Positions 1 through 8,517 are shown, numbered from the stretch's first letter. The stretch: DNA of 64,000 nt from JAXGRD01 sp040766105 (GCA_040766105.1 JAXGRD010000002.1:310001-374000); one strand, 5' to 3'. The notes: generated by a model from the sequence alone, not told the origin. Translations and numbers: made by a program.

Positions 1-306
1 ACCGATGGCCGTAGCACCGAAGAGCAGGATCTCAGGATCGCATTCCTTGATCACCTGGGTCAATGCCTTGGCATAGGGCTCTGTCACATACTCATGGAGC
101 ATGGGATCTTCTACTACTACCACCTCATCGGCACCTGCGTCAATGAGGGATTGGGCTTTATCTTTGATATCGTCCCCGATCAGGATGCCTACCACCTTCT
201 GATCCAGGTCCTTGGCCAACTTTGTGGCCTCACCAAGCAGTTCAAAGGCGACTTTGACGACATGTCCATCTCTTTGTTCCGCCACTACATAGATATCTTT
301 ACTCAT
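1..306 (-). CDS. etfA: electron transfer flavoprotein subunit alpha, 3' end outside window
   Basis: EtfA pairs with EtfB to accept electrons from acyl-CoA dehydrogenases. Only about the first 102 codons lie in the window and the rest runs off the left edge. The start is the ATG at 306-304, preceded by AGGAGG ten bases upstream. The visible N-terminus (MSKDIYVVAEQRDGHVVKVA) and the following stretch on lethal-free subunit folding (VVGILIGDD, DAGADEVVVVEDP) match EtfA domain I. The FAD-binding domain II is not visible. The gene follows etfB after 25 bases and ends the visible part of a leftward operon that starts at 5929. Identity is secure from order (etfB then etfA) and sequence; whether the full protein is intact cannot be seen. 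Confidence 0.93.
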   Translation of the reverse strand, partial: MSKDIYVVAEQRDGHVVKVAFELLGEATKLAKDLDQKVVGILIGDDIKDKAQSLIDAGADEVVVVEDPMLHEYVTEPYAKALTQVIKECDPEILLFGATAIG

Positions 307-331
307 CTTAAAGATTCCTCCTTTTCACCTG

Positions 332-1123
332 CTATATGATATGTCTTTCTTCCAGCTTCTCCATAATGGCGCTGACAGCTTCGTCCGGACTGAGATCCGT
401 CAGAAGTGTACCTGCACCCTTCGCCTCCTTGGTAAAGGATTTGTATACGTTGGTGGGAGAACCTTTCAGGCCGATATCTTCTATATTCAATTTATCTTTC
501 AAGTTTTCATAGGTGATAACCTTGATTTCCTTGTTGTATGCGTCTACGATTCCGCCGGCATGCATGTATCTGGGCTCAGCCAGTTCTGTCAGTGCCGTGA
601 GAAGACAGGGCATCTTCACTTCCAGTACGTGATAACGATCTTCGTACTGTCTCTTGACGATGACGTTGCCGTCTTCGATTTCGTAGATTTCTTCCGCGTA
701 GGAAACCTGCGGAATTCCCAATGTCTCGGCAATCTGCGGACCTACCTGTGCGGTATCTCCGTCGATGGCCTGTCTGCCGGTGATGACCAAATCGTATCCG
801 ATTTCATCCAGAGCAGTGGCTATGATCTTTGCGGTGGCCCATGTGTCGGATCCTCCAAACTCACGGGAAGACAGCAGGATGGCTTCATCGCATCCCATTG
901 CCAGGGCTTCTCTCAGGGCTACGTCAGCCTGGGGTGGTCCCATGCAGACAACCGTTACGGTTGCGTCATATTTTTCCTTCAATACCAAAGCCGCCTCTAT
1001 GCCGGACTTGTCATCGTGGTTGATGATGCTGGGCACGCCTTCACGGATCAAGGTATTGGTAACCGGGTCAAGCTTTACTTCGTTGGTATCCGGTACTTGC
1101 TTTATGCAAACGACTATTTTCAT
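332..1123 (-). CDS. etfB: electron transfer flavoprotein subunit beta
   Basis: EtfB, 263 aa, forms the cytoplasmic heterodimer with EtfA that exchanges electrons with the acyl-CoA dehydrogenase encoded just upstream. The N-terminus MKIVVCIKQVPDT and the stretch AIDGDTAQVGPQIAETLGIP are typical of clostridial EtfB proteins, including those of electron-bifurcating Bcd/EtfAB complexes. Whether this one bifurcates cannot be decided by eye. An AAGGAG site precedes the ATG. The gene lies 31 bases after the acyl-CoA dehydrogenase and 25 bases before etfA, so it is part of one leftward transcript. The length is normal for the family. Confidence 0.95.
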   Translation of the reverse strand: MKIVVCIKQVPDTNEVKLDPVTNTLIREGVPSIINHDDKSGIEAALVLKEKYDATVTVVCMGPPQADVALREALAMGCDEAILLSSREFGGSDTWATAKIIATALDEIGYDLVITGRQAIDGDTAQVGPQIAETLGIPQVSYAEEIYEIEDGNVIVKRQYEDRYHVLEVKMPCLLTALTELAEPRYMHAGGIVDAYNKEIKVITYENLKDKLNIEDIGLKGSPTNVYKSFTKEAKGAGTLLTDLSPDEAVSAIMEKLEERHII

Positions 1124-1154
1124 CGATATTCTCCTTTCGTCTCGCTACCTTGCG

Positions 1155-2297
1155 TTAAAATATTTTCATTCCGCCGGCGATAACCATTCTCATGACCTCT
1201 GAAGTTCCTTCATAGATCTCGGTAATCTTGGCATCTCTCAGAGCTCTTTCTACCGGATATTCTCTACAGTATCCGTAGCCACCCATGAGCTGTACGCAAT
1301 CTCTGCAAACATCATTGGCCATCTTGGAAGCAAACAGCTTTGCCATTGCAGCATCGCTACCGTAGTTTTCCTTGTTGTCCTTGGTCTTTGCAGCTCTCCA
1401 TGTCATCAATCTTGCCGCATCGATATATGTCTGCAGGTCAGCAATCTTAAACTGGGTGTTTTGGAATTGAGAGATTCTCTTTCCAAACTGCTTTCTTTCC
1501 TTCACATATTTGATGGCTTCGTTCAAGGCACCCTGTGCGATACCCACGGACTGAGCCGCAATACCGATTCTTCCGCCGTCCAAAGCTGCCATGGCAATCT
1601 TAAAGCCTCTGCCTTCCTTGCCGATCAACTGATCCTTGGGAATGCGCACGTTATCGTAGCTCACTTCACAGTTGGAAGCGGCACGGATACCCATTCTCTT
1701 GATGTTGGGACCCACGGTCAAGCCGGGAGTGTTCCTGTCGATGACGAAGCAGGAGATGCCTCTGGTTCCCTGGGATTTATCTGTCATTGCAAAGATTACA
1801 AAGGTATCTGCAAAACCGGAGTTGGTGGTAAAGATCTTGGTTCCGTTGATTACATACTCGTCTCCATCCAGTACCGCCTTCGTCTGCTGTCCGGCAGCAT
1901 CACTTCCTGCGTTGGGCTCGGTCAGACCGAAGCATCCTGTCTTGGATCCGTCCACCAAAGGTCTCAGCCACTTTTGTTTCTGCTCTTCCGTAGCAAAGCT
2001 ATCGATACAGGAACAAGCAAGGGAAGTATGCACCGAAATGGTGATTCCCGTACTTGCGTCGTGCTTTGATATCTCTTCCATCGCAAGGGAATATGCCAGA
2101 TAGTCCCCGCCTACTCCACCGTAGTCTTTGCTGTATGGTATTCCCATGATTCCGTAGCGATGCATTTTCGCCAGCAGATCCATGTTGAACACTTCCGTTT
2201 CATCCATCTCTTCCGCCAATGGTTTTACTTCATTTTCAGCAAACCGGCGAAACATTTCCTGTTGAAGCAGGTGGGTTTTTGAAAGCTTGAAATCCAT
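1155..2297 (-). CDS. short-chain acyl-CoA dehydrogenase, butyryl-CoA dehydrogenase type
   Basis: A 380-aa FAD enzyme of the acyl-CoA dehydrogenase family. In anaerobes these work as enoyl-CoA reductases (crotonyl-CoA to butyryl-CoA, or acryloyl-CoA to propionyl-CoA) together with EtfAB. The catalytic base lies in the signature IYEGTSEVMR near residue 367, and the family signature QLMGGYGYCREYPVER precedes it. Length and both signatures fit Bcd. It sits between a crotonase gene and etfBA, as in clostridial bcd operons, but no thiolase or 3-hydroxybutyryl-CoA dehydrogenase is visible. The substrate (C3 or C4) is therefore open, and I leave the symbol empty. A second, fused paralogue lies at 13151-15055. 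Confidence 0.93.
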   Translation of the reverse strand: MDFKLSKTHLLQQEMFRRFAENEVKPLAEEMDETEVFNMDLLAKMHRYGIMGIPYSKDYGGVGGDYLAYSLAMEEISKHDASTGITISVHTSLACSCIDSFATEEQKQKWLRPLVDGSKTGCFGLTEPNAGSDAAGQQTKAVLDGDEYVINGTKIFTTNSGFADTFVIFAMTDKSQGTRGISCFVIDRNTPGLTVGPNIKRMGIRAASNCEVSYDNVRIPKDQLIGKEGRGFKIAMAALDGGRIGIAAQSVGIAQGALNEAIKYVKERKQFGKRISQFQNTQFKIADLQTYIDAARLMTWRAAKTKDNKENYGSDAAMAKLFASKMANDVCRDCVQLMGGYGYCREYPVERALRDAKITEIYEGTSEVMRMVIAGGMKIF

Positions 2298-2314
2298 AAT
2301 TGTCTCTCCTCCTT

Positions 2315-3094
2315 TTACTTTTCTTCAAATTTTGGTTCTTCTTTTGCTAGGAATGCTTCCATTCCACTAATTCTGTCTTCAGAACAGAAGGTATTGACCG
2401 CAACTTCGGCTTCATAGGAAACCCCGTTCCTTCTGTCCATGTCCATTCCTTTGTTGACCGCATTTATAGCCATTCTAACACCAATGGGCGATTTCGTCAT
2501 GATTTTCTTTGCAAAATCGATGGCTGCATCCACCAATTCGTCCGGACCGAACACTCTCTCTACCAAACCGATTCGAAGGGCTTCTTCTGCATCGATCATC
2601 TCTGCGCTGCAGATGAGATACTTAGCCATGCCCTTACCGACGATTCTGGGAAGACGCTGGGTACCACCAAAGAAGGGCAGAATCCCCAAGTTTACCTCAG
2701 GCTGACCGAACTTTGCCTTTTCGGATGCAAATCGGAAATCACATGCCATGGCAAGTTCGTTTCCGCCACCTAAGGCAAATCCGTTGACAGCCGCAATGAC
2801 CACCTTATCGATATCCTCGATCAAGTTCATCACTTCTTGCCCGCGAAGAGCCATCTTGCGGATATCCGGCGTGGACAGCTTTACCATTTCGGCAATGTCC
2901 GCTCCCGCCACGAAGGCACGACCTTCTCCTGTCAAAACAACAGCCTTGACCTCGTTATCATCTTTTATCTCAGTAAATACTGCAAATAGCTCATCCAGCA
3001 ACTCAGAGTTCAACGCGTTGAGAGACTTAGGCCTTGTGATTGTAACAATCCCTACACCATCTCTCTTCTCCATCGTTAAATTCTCATAAGACAT
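2315..3094 (-). CDS. enoyl-CoA hydratase / crotonase family protein
   Basis: A 259-aa crotonase-fold enzyme that would interconvert a 3-hydroxyacyl-CoA and the 2-enoyl-CoA. Both catalytic glutamates of true hydratases are present: one in ALGGGNELAMACD and one in FGQPEVNLGI. The oxyanion-hole segment GRAFVAGADI is also intact. It lies 17 bases before the acyl-CoA dehydrogenase and 24 bases after the alcohol dehydrogenase in the same leftward operon. Natural substrates could be 3-hydroxybutyryl-CoA (classic Crt) or 3-hydroxypropionyl-CoA. The neighbouring propionate-type CoA-transferase and iron alcohol dehydrogenase make the second reading worth keeping. Family assignment is firm, substrate is inference. 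Confidence 0.93.
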   Translation of the reverse strand: MSYENLTMEKRDGVGIVTITRPKSLNALNSELLDELFAVFTEIKDDNEVKAVVLTGEGRAFVAGADIAEMVKLSTPDIRKMALRGQEVMNLIEDIDKVVIAAVNGFALGGGNELAMACDFRFASEKAKFGQPEVNLGILPFFGGTQRLPRIVGKGMAKYLICSAEMIDAEEALRIGLVERVFGPDELVDAAIDFAKKIMTKSPIGVRMAINAVNKGMDMDRRNGVSYEAEVAVNTFCSEDRISGMEAFLAKEEPKFEEK

Positions 3095-3118
3095 TTCATA
3101 CTCCTTTCTACAAAACAG

Positions 3119-4303
3119 TTAATCGGCCAAGGATCTCTGTGTGAGTCCTTCCAGCCATAATTCCTTATATAGATGCTCAATATCGTCTTGGTTGGGTGTC
3201 CTTCTGGTATTTCCGGGACTTCCGCTGGCCAAAGCATCCTGCGCCATCTTCGGAATGTGCTTGAAATATTCTTTCTCTGTAACGCCGCTGTCCTGAATGG
3301 TCTTTACCTTTAAGGTTCTGAGAAGAGCCATGGTTGCTGTTACAAATGCATCTGCCGCTTCATCGCGGGTCATTCCCTGCCTAAATACACCGATGGTCTT
3401 GGCAAGCTCAGCCAATCTGGCAACCGCTCCCGACTTCAGATAGTTCAAGCATACGGAAAGCAAAATGGCGTTGGACTGGCCATGGGGTACGTGGAAGAGC
3501 GCCCCAATGGGTCTGCTCATACCGTGTACGATGGTTACGGATGCGTTACTGAAGGCAATTCCTGCCTCCAAAGCAGCGGTAGCCATTTCTCTTCTGGCGT
3601 TCATGTTGCTTCCGTTGGTGTATACTTCATAGATGTTGTCAAAGATTTTCTTCACGGCAGACTTTGCAAATAAATCTGTCATGGGAAAAGCTTTAATGGA
3701 TGTGTATGCCTCAATGGCATGGGTCAAGGCGTCCACACCTGTGGCAACCGTCACTTCCGGTGGAACTGTAAGGGTAAATACTGGGTCAATGACTGCCAAA
3801 TCCGCCATGAGTTTGGCATCGTTGAGGAGCATCTTTACATCTGTGTCTGTGTTGGTGATAATAGAAACTTTTGTAGCCTCGGAGCCGGTTCCTGCTGTAG
3901 TAGGAATTGCAACCGTAGGGGGAAGATTTTTTTCAATCACTTTGCCCATATATTCGGTGATGCTTCCACCGTTGGTCACAACTGCACCGATAGCCTTCAT
4001 GGCATCCAGCGGGCTTCCGCCACCGATACCGATGAGAAAATCACATTCTTCCTCTCCATAGATCTTAACACCTTCATCAATCATGGAATGGGTGGGCTCC
4101 GTGTTGATTCCCGGGAAGATGATATACTTCTTGCCAACCCTGTCCAGTTCATCTGTCAGTTTCTTAACATTTCCGAATTTAACCATGGCCTCATCGGTAA
4201 CGATCAGAGCTTTTTCTCCGTATGCATCGATGTAGTCCATACTCATCTGTATAGCGTTTTCGCCGGTGATGATGTTTTGGGGAATGAAAAATAAGTTTGC
4301 CAT
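3119..4303 (-). CDS. iron-containing alcohol dehydrogenase, possibly a hydroxyacid dehydrogenase
   Basis: A 394-aa group III (iron-dependent) alcohol dehydrogenase. The nucleotide-binding motif GIGGGSPLDAMK and the metal-binding region VDALTHAIEAY, followed by histidines in VHGMSRPIGALFHVPHG, are all present. I start at the ATG at 4303. An ATG 18 bases further upstream is in frame, but the GGAGG ribosome site overlaps its own codons, so the downstream start fits better. Members of this family reduce aldehydes such as malonate semialdehyde or succinate semialdehyde to hydroxyacids. Its place between a CoA-transferase and a crotonase suggests that its product is a hydroxyacid, activated by the CoA-transferase and then dehydrated. 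That role is inference. Confidence 0.9.
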   Translation of the reverse strand: MANLFFIPQNIITGENAIQMSMDYIDAYGEKALIVTDEAMVKFGNVKKLTDELDRVGKKYIIFPGINTEPTHSMIDEGVKIYGEEECDFLIGIGGGSPLDAMKAIGAVVTNGGSITEYMGKVIEKNLPPTVAIPTTAGTGSEATKVSIITNTDTDVKMLLNDAKLMADLAVIDPVFTLTVPPEVTVATGVDALTHAIEAYTSIKAFPMTDLFAKSAVKKIFDNIYEVYTNGSNMNARREMATAALEAGIAFSNASVTIVHGMSRPIGALFHVPHGQSNAILLSVCLNYLKSGAVARLAELAKTIGVFRQGMTRDEAADAFVTATMALLRTLKVKTIQDSGVTEKEYFKHIPKMAQDALASGSPGNTRRTPNQDDIEHLYKELWLEGLTQRSLAD

Positions 4304-4369
4304 TTTATCCTTTACCTCCATAAGTAAAACAATAATAATTTAAACCAATAGCTACGTATAAATAACCCT

Positions 4370-5929
4370 TTATTCCCCTCCTTTCAAATTCATCACTTCA
4401 TCTTTGAAAATTCTTTCATCCATGATCTTGAGATTTTTATCTATCATTGGCTTGAAATCCATTTGTCCCAATACTTCTGTCTCCAGGTCGATGCCGGGAG
4501 CGATTTCAATGAGGTATAGTCCATCTTTTCGCAGTTCAAATACAGCACGTTCCGTGATGTACATAACCTTCTGACCTGTCTTCTGTGCATATTCTCCACT
4601 GAAGGTAATCTGTTCCACGACTTCCTTGAACTTGCCTTCTCTTCCCTCATTGGTAATTTTCAACTTGCCGTCGCCCGTAGCAATCTTCAGTCCCCCTGCG
4701 GTAAATGTCCCACAGAAGAAAACTTCCTTGGCGTTCTGCGTAATGTTGATAAAGCCGCCACAACCGGAAAGTCTGGGACCAAACTTGCTCACGTTGATGT
4801 TACCGATGGCATCCATCTGTGCAAGACCTAAGAATGCCAAGTCGATGCCGCCGCCGTCGTAAAAGTCGAACTGTTCGTGATGGGCCAGAATACACTCCGG
4901 GTTGACTGCCGCACCAAACCGAATGCCCCCTGCCGGAACACCGCCGATGGGGCCTGCTTCTACGGTCAAAGTCATATAGTCTCCGATGCCTTCTTCATTG
5001 GCAACAGCGGAGATGAACTCGGGAATTCCAATGCCCAAATTCACAACTGTATTCTCCCGAAGCTCCATGGCCGCTCTTCTTCCGATAATCTTTTTTGCTG
5101 AAAGTGGAGGCGGTACAATGCTGCTGAGAGGGATGCGTACTTCTCCGGTCAAAGAGGGATCAAATTCGCAGTCGTATGTCTGCTGATGATCCTTTTCCTC
5201 AGAAATAACCAGTGCATCTACATAGATTCTGGGAATCTTCACCATTCTGGGGTCCAATGACCCACCTTCCACAATCTTCTCCACTTGAACAATGACCTTA
5301 CCGCCGCTGTTCTTGGCAGCCTGTGCCAAAGCAGTGACTTCTCCCTCTGCAACTTCCCTGTGCATGGTTACATTTCCGCACTCGTCTGCATAGGATCCTC
5401 TGATGAATGCTACATCAATGGGAAATGATTTATATAGAAGCTTCTCTTCTCCCATTACGTCAATTAACGCAACAATATCCTCCGTCGTGATATCATTGAG
5501 CTTTCCGCCACCGTTTCTCGGGTCTACAAAAGTGTTCAGTCCTACATGCGTGATGGTTCCCGGTCTGCCTGCAGCAATGTCTCTGCAGAGCTGTGATAAG
5601 GTTCCTTGGGGAAGATTGTAGCCTTCAATCTCATTGTTTAAGATACATTCTCCCAATGTGGCCGCCGTATTATAGTGGCCCGCTATCACTCTCTTTGTCA
5701 TTCCTTTGTGTGCAACATGATCGCCACCTCGTCCGTCTCTGTTCCCCTGAGACCCTGCGTAAAAATATGTGATATTCGCCGGATGTCCCGTGTCCAAAAA
5801 CCGCTTTTCCATGGCTCCGATGAGACTCTCAGGAATCGCACTACTGACAAAACCGCTGGATGCAACGGTCATCCCGTCTTGCACAATCTCAGCGGCTTCC
5901 TGCGGAGTAATAACTTTTGCTTTTCTCAT
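4370..5929 (-). CDS. acyl CoA:acetate / propionate-type CoA-transferase
   Basis: A 519-aa family I CoA-transferase with the alpha and beta halves fused, as in clostridial propionate CoA-transferase. The catalytic glutamate lies in LTVEAGPIGGVPAGG, and the segments GSQGNRDGRG and FVDPRNGGGKLNDIT in the N-terminal half and SGCGGFINITQN in the C-terminal half resemble that enzyme closely. It moves CoA between acetyl-CoA or propionyl-CoA and short hydroxyacids or fatty acids. The start at 5929 is preceded by AGGAG seven bases upstream; an in-frame ATG at 5947 lacks a site. It is first in the leftward operon, behind a promoter with a Rex-like operator. The substrate is not readable from sequence. 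Confidence 0.92.
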   Translation of the reverse strand: MRKAKVITPQEAAEIVQDGMTVASSGFVSSAIPESLIGAMEKRFLDTGHPANITYFYAGSQGNRDGRGGDHVAHKGMTKRVIAGHYNTAATLGECILNNEIEGYNLPQGTLSQLCRDIAAGRPGTITHVGLNTFVDPRNGGGKLNDITTEDIVALIDVMGEEKLLYKSFPIDVAFIRGSYADECGNVTMHREVAEGEVTALAQAAKNSGGKVIVQVEKIVEGGSLDPRMVKIPRIYVDALVISEEKDHQQTYDCEFDPSLTGEVRIPLSSIVPPPLSAKKIIGRRAAMELRENTVVNLGIGIPEFISAVANEEGIGDYMTLTVEAGPIGGVPAGGIRFGAAVNPECILAHHEQFDFYDGGGIDLAFLGLAQMDAIGNINVSKFGPRLSGCGGFINITQNAKEVFFCGTFTAGGLKIATGDGKLKITNEGREGKFKEVVEQITFSGEYAQKTGQKVMYITERAVFELRKDGLYLIEIAPGIDLETEVLGQMDFKPMIDKNLKIMDERIFKDEVMNLKGGE

Positions 5930-5978
5930 ATCTACTTCTCCTAACATAAATTTGGTTATAATTATGCTACTTTCGAAA

Positions 5979-6007
5979 AGTGTAACATTTTGTTAAGCTT
6001 TTGACAA
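5979..6007 (-). promoter_or_regulatory. promoter with Rex-like operator for the CoA-transferase/ADH/crotonase/Acd/Etf operon
   Basis: On the minus strand TTGTCA (6007-6002) and TACACT (5984-5979) are separated by exactly 17 bases, a good housekeeping promoter. Overlapping it, at 5990-6007, the plus strand reads TTGTTAA-GCTT-TTGACAA, one base off the clostridial Rex consensus TTGTTAA-N4-TTAACAA. Rex senses the NADH/NAD+ ratio and is known to repress crt-bcd-etf type operons in clostridia. The site covers the -35 box, so binding would block transcription. Confidence 0.65.
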
Positions 6008-6240
6008 GTAGAGTTTGTTAAAAAAGTGCTTTTTATTTTATTGTATTTTTTTTAGAACTTATTTTTTATTGCTTTACCGTTGAAAATTGAATAATTCCCA
6101 GTTTTTCAACGTTCATCATGTATACAATACACATTATTTTGTCGGGTGTAAAATTTAGATATTTTTTTAACAGTCTACCCTTTCTTGACTTTTCAGGCAA
6201 ATATTGAAGAAAACCCCTTCAATTCTTTTCCTGTATTATC
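6008..6240. other. AT-rich intergenic stretch between two divergent operons
   Basis: This stretch separates the leftward CoA-transferase operon from the rightward nad operon. It is rich in A/T runs and contains no reading frame that looks like a gene. I see no strong hairpin or further operator in it. It probably holds upstream promoter sequence for both sides. Confidence 0.5.
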
Positions 6241-6301
6241 TTGAACAGAATGGCTGAATATGTTATCTTTATCTGCAAATGCATCTGACAAGACAGATAA
6301 A
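6241..6301 (+). promoter_or_regulatory. nadA promoter with overlapping inverted repeat (candidate NiaR operator)
   Basis: TTGAAC at 6241-6246 and TATCTT at 6264-6269 are 17 bases apart. From the -10 box onward there is a perfect 8-bp inverted repeat, TTTATCTG (6268-6275) and CAGATAAA (6294-6301), with an inner ATCTG-N6-CAGAT at 6283-6298. It ends just before the nadA ribosome site. The last gene of the operon encodes a NiaR-type repressor, so this is its most likely binding site. I did not match it to a published consensus. Confidence 0.5.
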
Positions 6302-6310
6302 AGGAGTGAA

Positions 6311-7216
6311 ATGGATTACAAGAAAGAAATCGCCCGTTTACGGGAAGGAAAAAATATACTAATTTTGGCTCACTACTATGTAGATGGCGAACTACAGGAT
6401 CTGGCGGATATTGTGGGAGATTCCTACCAACTGGCAAAGGAAGCGCAGGAAACGGATCAGGACATTATCTGCTTCCTCGGTGTCCACTTCATGGGCGAAA
6501 GTGCAAAGATACTCAGTCCGGATAAGAAGGTAATCATGCCGGACCTAAAAGCGGACTGCCCCATGGCTCACATGGTCACTGTAGAAAAGATTCAAGACAT
6601 GCGTCGTAAATATGATGACCTTGCAGTGGTTGCCTATGTAAACACCACCGCTGAAATCAAAACGGCAGCCGATGTTTGTGTTACATCCTCCAATGCAGAG
6701 AAGATTGTAAAGGCGCTTCCCAACAAGAATATATTCTTTGTACCGGACAGAAATCTTGGTGGATATATTGCAGGCAAGGTGCCGGACAAAAATATCATTT
6801 CCAACGACGGCTATTGCCCCATCCACGATCAAATCAAGGAAGAAGATATCCTAAAGCAACGAAAGCTTCATCCGGAAGCAAAGGTCTGCATTCATCCGGA
6901 GAGTGCTCCGGAAACATTGAAGCACGGTGACTGCATCGGTTCCACTGCCGCCCTACTCCGGGATGTGAAAGAGTCGCCGGCAAAGGAATTTATCATCGTC
7001 ACAGAAGAAGGTATTTTACATCAAATGAAGAAGTTCCGCCCCGATGCAAGTTTCTATCTTCCCGGCAACAATCAAATCTGTGAAGACATGAAGTTCAACA
7101 CCGTAGAAAAACTTTACCACTGTCTCAGGGACGAAACAGGAGAAATCATCTTAGATCAAGAAACCATAGAAAAAGCTTCCGCTTCTTTGGAGAAGATGAT
7201 GGAGTTGAGCAAGTGA
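6311..7216 (+). CDS. nadA: quinolinate synthase
   Basis: A 301-aa quinolinate synthase that condenses iminoaspartate with dihydroxyacetone phosphate on a [4Fe-4S] cluster, the second step of de novo NAD synthesis. The three cluster cysteines expected for the family are present: C83 (ADCPMAHM), C169 (DGYCPIHD) and C257 (NNQICEDM). Motifs HYYVDGELQDLADIVGDS and CIHPESAPE fit the family. The start at 6311 has AGGAG five bases upstream; an ATG at 6260 has no ribosome site. The stop overlaps the nadB start by four bases, so the two are translationally coupled. Confidence 0.97.
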   Translation: MDYKKEIARLREGKNILILAHYYVDGELQDLADIVGDSYQLAKEAQETDQDIICFLGVHFMGESAKILSPDKKVIMPDLKADCPMAHMVTVEKIQDMRRKYDDLAVVAYVNTTAEIKTAADVCVTSSNAEKIVKALPNKNIFFVPDRNLGGYIAGKVPDKNIISNDGYCPIHDQIKEEDILKQRKLHPEAKVCIHPESAPETLKHGDCIGSTAALLRDVKESPAKEFIIVTEEGILHQMKKFRPDASFYLPGNNQICEDMKFNTVEKLYHCLRDETGEIILDQETIEKASASLEKMMELSK

Positions 7217-8517
7217 AGGAATATTATGATGTGCTGATTGTAGGCACAGGCCTGGCAGGACTTTCCTGCGCCATCCATTTGGACGAGGATACATCCGTTG
7301 CCATCCTTTCCAAGGAAGATGTCTTCGCCTGCGATTCCTATTTGGCACAGGGTGGAATATCTGCCCTCCGCAAGGATGAAGCGCCTGCAGACTATATAGA
7401 GGATACACTGAAAGCAGGCCACTTTGAAGGAAATGAGGATGTGGTTCGTGAAATCGTTTTGCAATCTCCCCAAGTCATTGAAGAGCTGATAAAACTGGGC
7501 GTCCTTTTCAACAAAAAGAAGGACGGCAGTTACCATCTTCACAGAGAAGGTGGTCATCGACGAGAGCGCATCTATCATTCGGAGGACTTCACCGGAAAAG
7601 CCATCATCGAGACCCTTTACCGACATGTGGAAGCAAGGTCCAACGTGGATATTCTTCCCCATTGCACCTGTTATGATTTAGTGGTAGCAGACCAACAGTG
7701 CAGTGGTGTTCGAGTATTTAGGAACGGTGAGAATAGAGTCATTCGCTCTCAATCCCTGATATTGGCCACCGGCGGCATTGGAGGAATCTTCCCCTCCTCC
7801 ACAAACTTTGCATCCCTCACCGGTGACGGCTTGGCCATGGCATTAAACTATGGCATTCCCGTCAACCACATCCACTGGATCCAAATGCACCCCACTGTCT
7901 TTTACGAGGATGCGCCCGGGAGAAAGCTCCTGATTACAGAGGCAATACGTGGAGAAGGCGGCATCATACTCAACCACAAGGGGAAACGCTTCGTAGATGA
8001 GCTGCAACCAAGGGACATTGTTACGGAAGCTATTTTAAAGGAACAACAAAAGGAAGGAACGAGCCACGTCTACCTTTCTTTAGAAAACATCTCGGGAAAT
8101 ATCATCAGAGAAAAATATCCAACGATATACAACGGTTGTCTCCGCTTAGGAGTGGATATTACCAGGGAACCCATTCCCATCTCTCCCGGTCAACACTACC
8201 ACATGGGCGGGATTGCGGTGGATATCTATGGAAAAACTTCCATGCCTGGGCTATATGCCATTGGAGAAGTGGCATCATCGGGTTTCCACGGGAAGAATCG
8301 CCTTGCCTCCAATTCATTGCTGGAAGCTTACTTCTATGGGAAATCATCCGCAGAAGCCATTAACCGGCAACCGGACCAAAAACTACCTCCGGCAAGTGCC
8401 AATTCCAAAGAGAATCCGGAGGATATTCTACAGAAATATGATAAACTATTGAGAGAAGAAATAAAAAGAAAGGATGAACGTTTCTATGAACAATGGCTTG
8501 CTCCTAACCATGAATAA
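7213..8517 (+). CDS. nadB: L-aspartate oxidase, short form
   Basis: A 434-aa FAD enzyme that oxidises L-aspartate to iminoaspartate for quinolinate synthase. The N-terminal dinucleotide fold DVLIVGTGLAGLSCAIHL, the active-site regions (HREGGHRRERIYH, MHPTVFYEDAP, RGEGGIIL) and the C-terminal FAD segment (LYAIGEVASSGFHGKNRLASNSLLEA, given in part) are present. The start is a GTG overlapping the nadA stop (GTGA). Typical NadB proteins are about 500-540 aa; this one ends soon after the FAD domain and lacks most of the C-terminal helical domain. In anaerobes fumarate is the likely electron acceptor. The gene overlaps nadC. Confidence 0.94.
   Translation: MKEYYDVLIVGTGLAGLSCAIHLDEDTSVAILSKEDVFACDSYLAQGGISALRKDEAPADYIEDTLKAGHFEGNEDVVREIVLQSPQVIEELIKLGVLFNKKKDGSYHLHREGGHRRERIYHSEDFTGKAIIETLYRHVEARSNVDILPHCTCYDLVVADQQCSGVRVFRNGENRVIRSQSLILATGGIGGIFPSSTNFASLTGDGLAMALNYGIPVNHIHWIQMHPTVFYEDAPGRKLLITEAIRGEGGIILNHKGKRFVDELQPRDIVTEAILKEQQKEGTSHVYLSLENISGNIIREKYPTIYNGCLRLGVDITREPIPISPGQHYHMGGIAVDIYGKTSMPGLYAIGEVASSGFHGKNRLASNSLLEAYFYGKSSAEAINRQPDQKLPPASANSKENPEDILQKYDKLLREEIKRKDERFYEQWLAPNHE

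Noticed and set aside
341..1183. 280-codon open frame opposite etfB
   Set aside because: It lies wholly antisense to a clear EtfB gene, its protein has no family features, and its length reflects codon bias of the true strand.
1..5929. Calling the operon a complete butyrate (crt-bcd-etf-thl-hbd) operon
   Set aside because: Thiolase and 3-hydroxybutyryl-CoA dehydrogenase are not visible, and an alcohol dehydrogenase and a propionate-type CoA-transferase are present instead.
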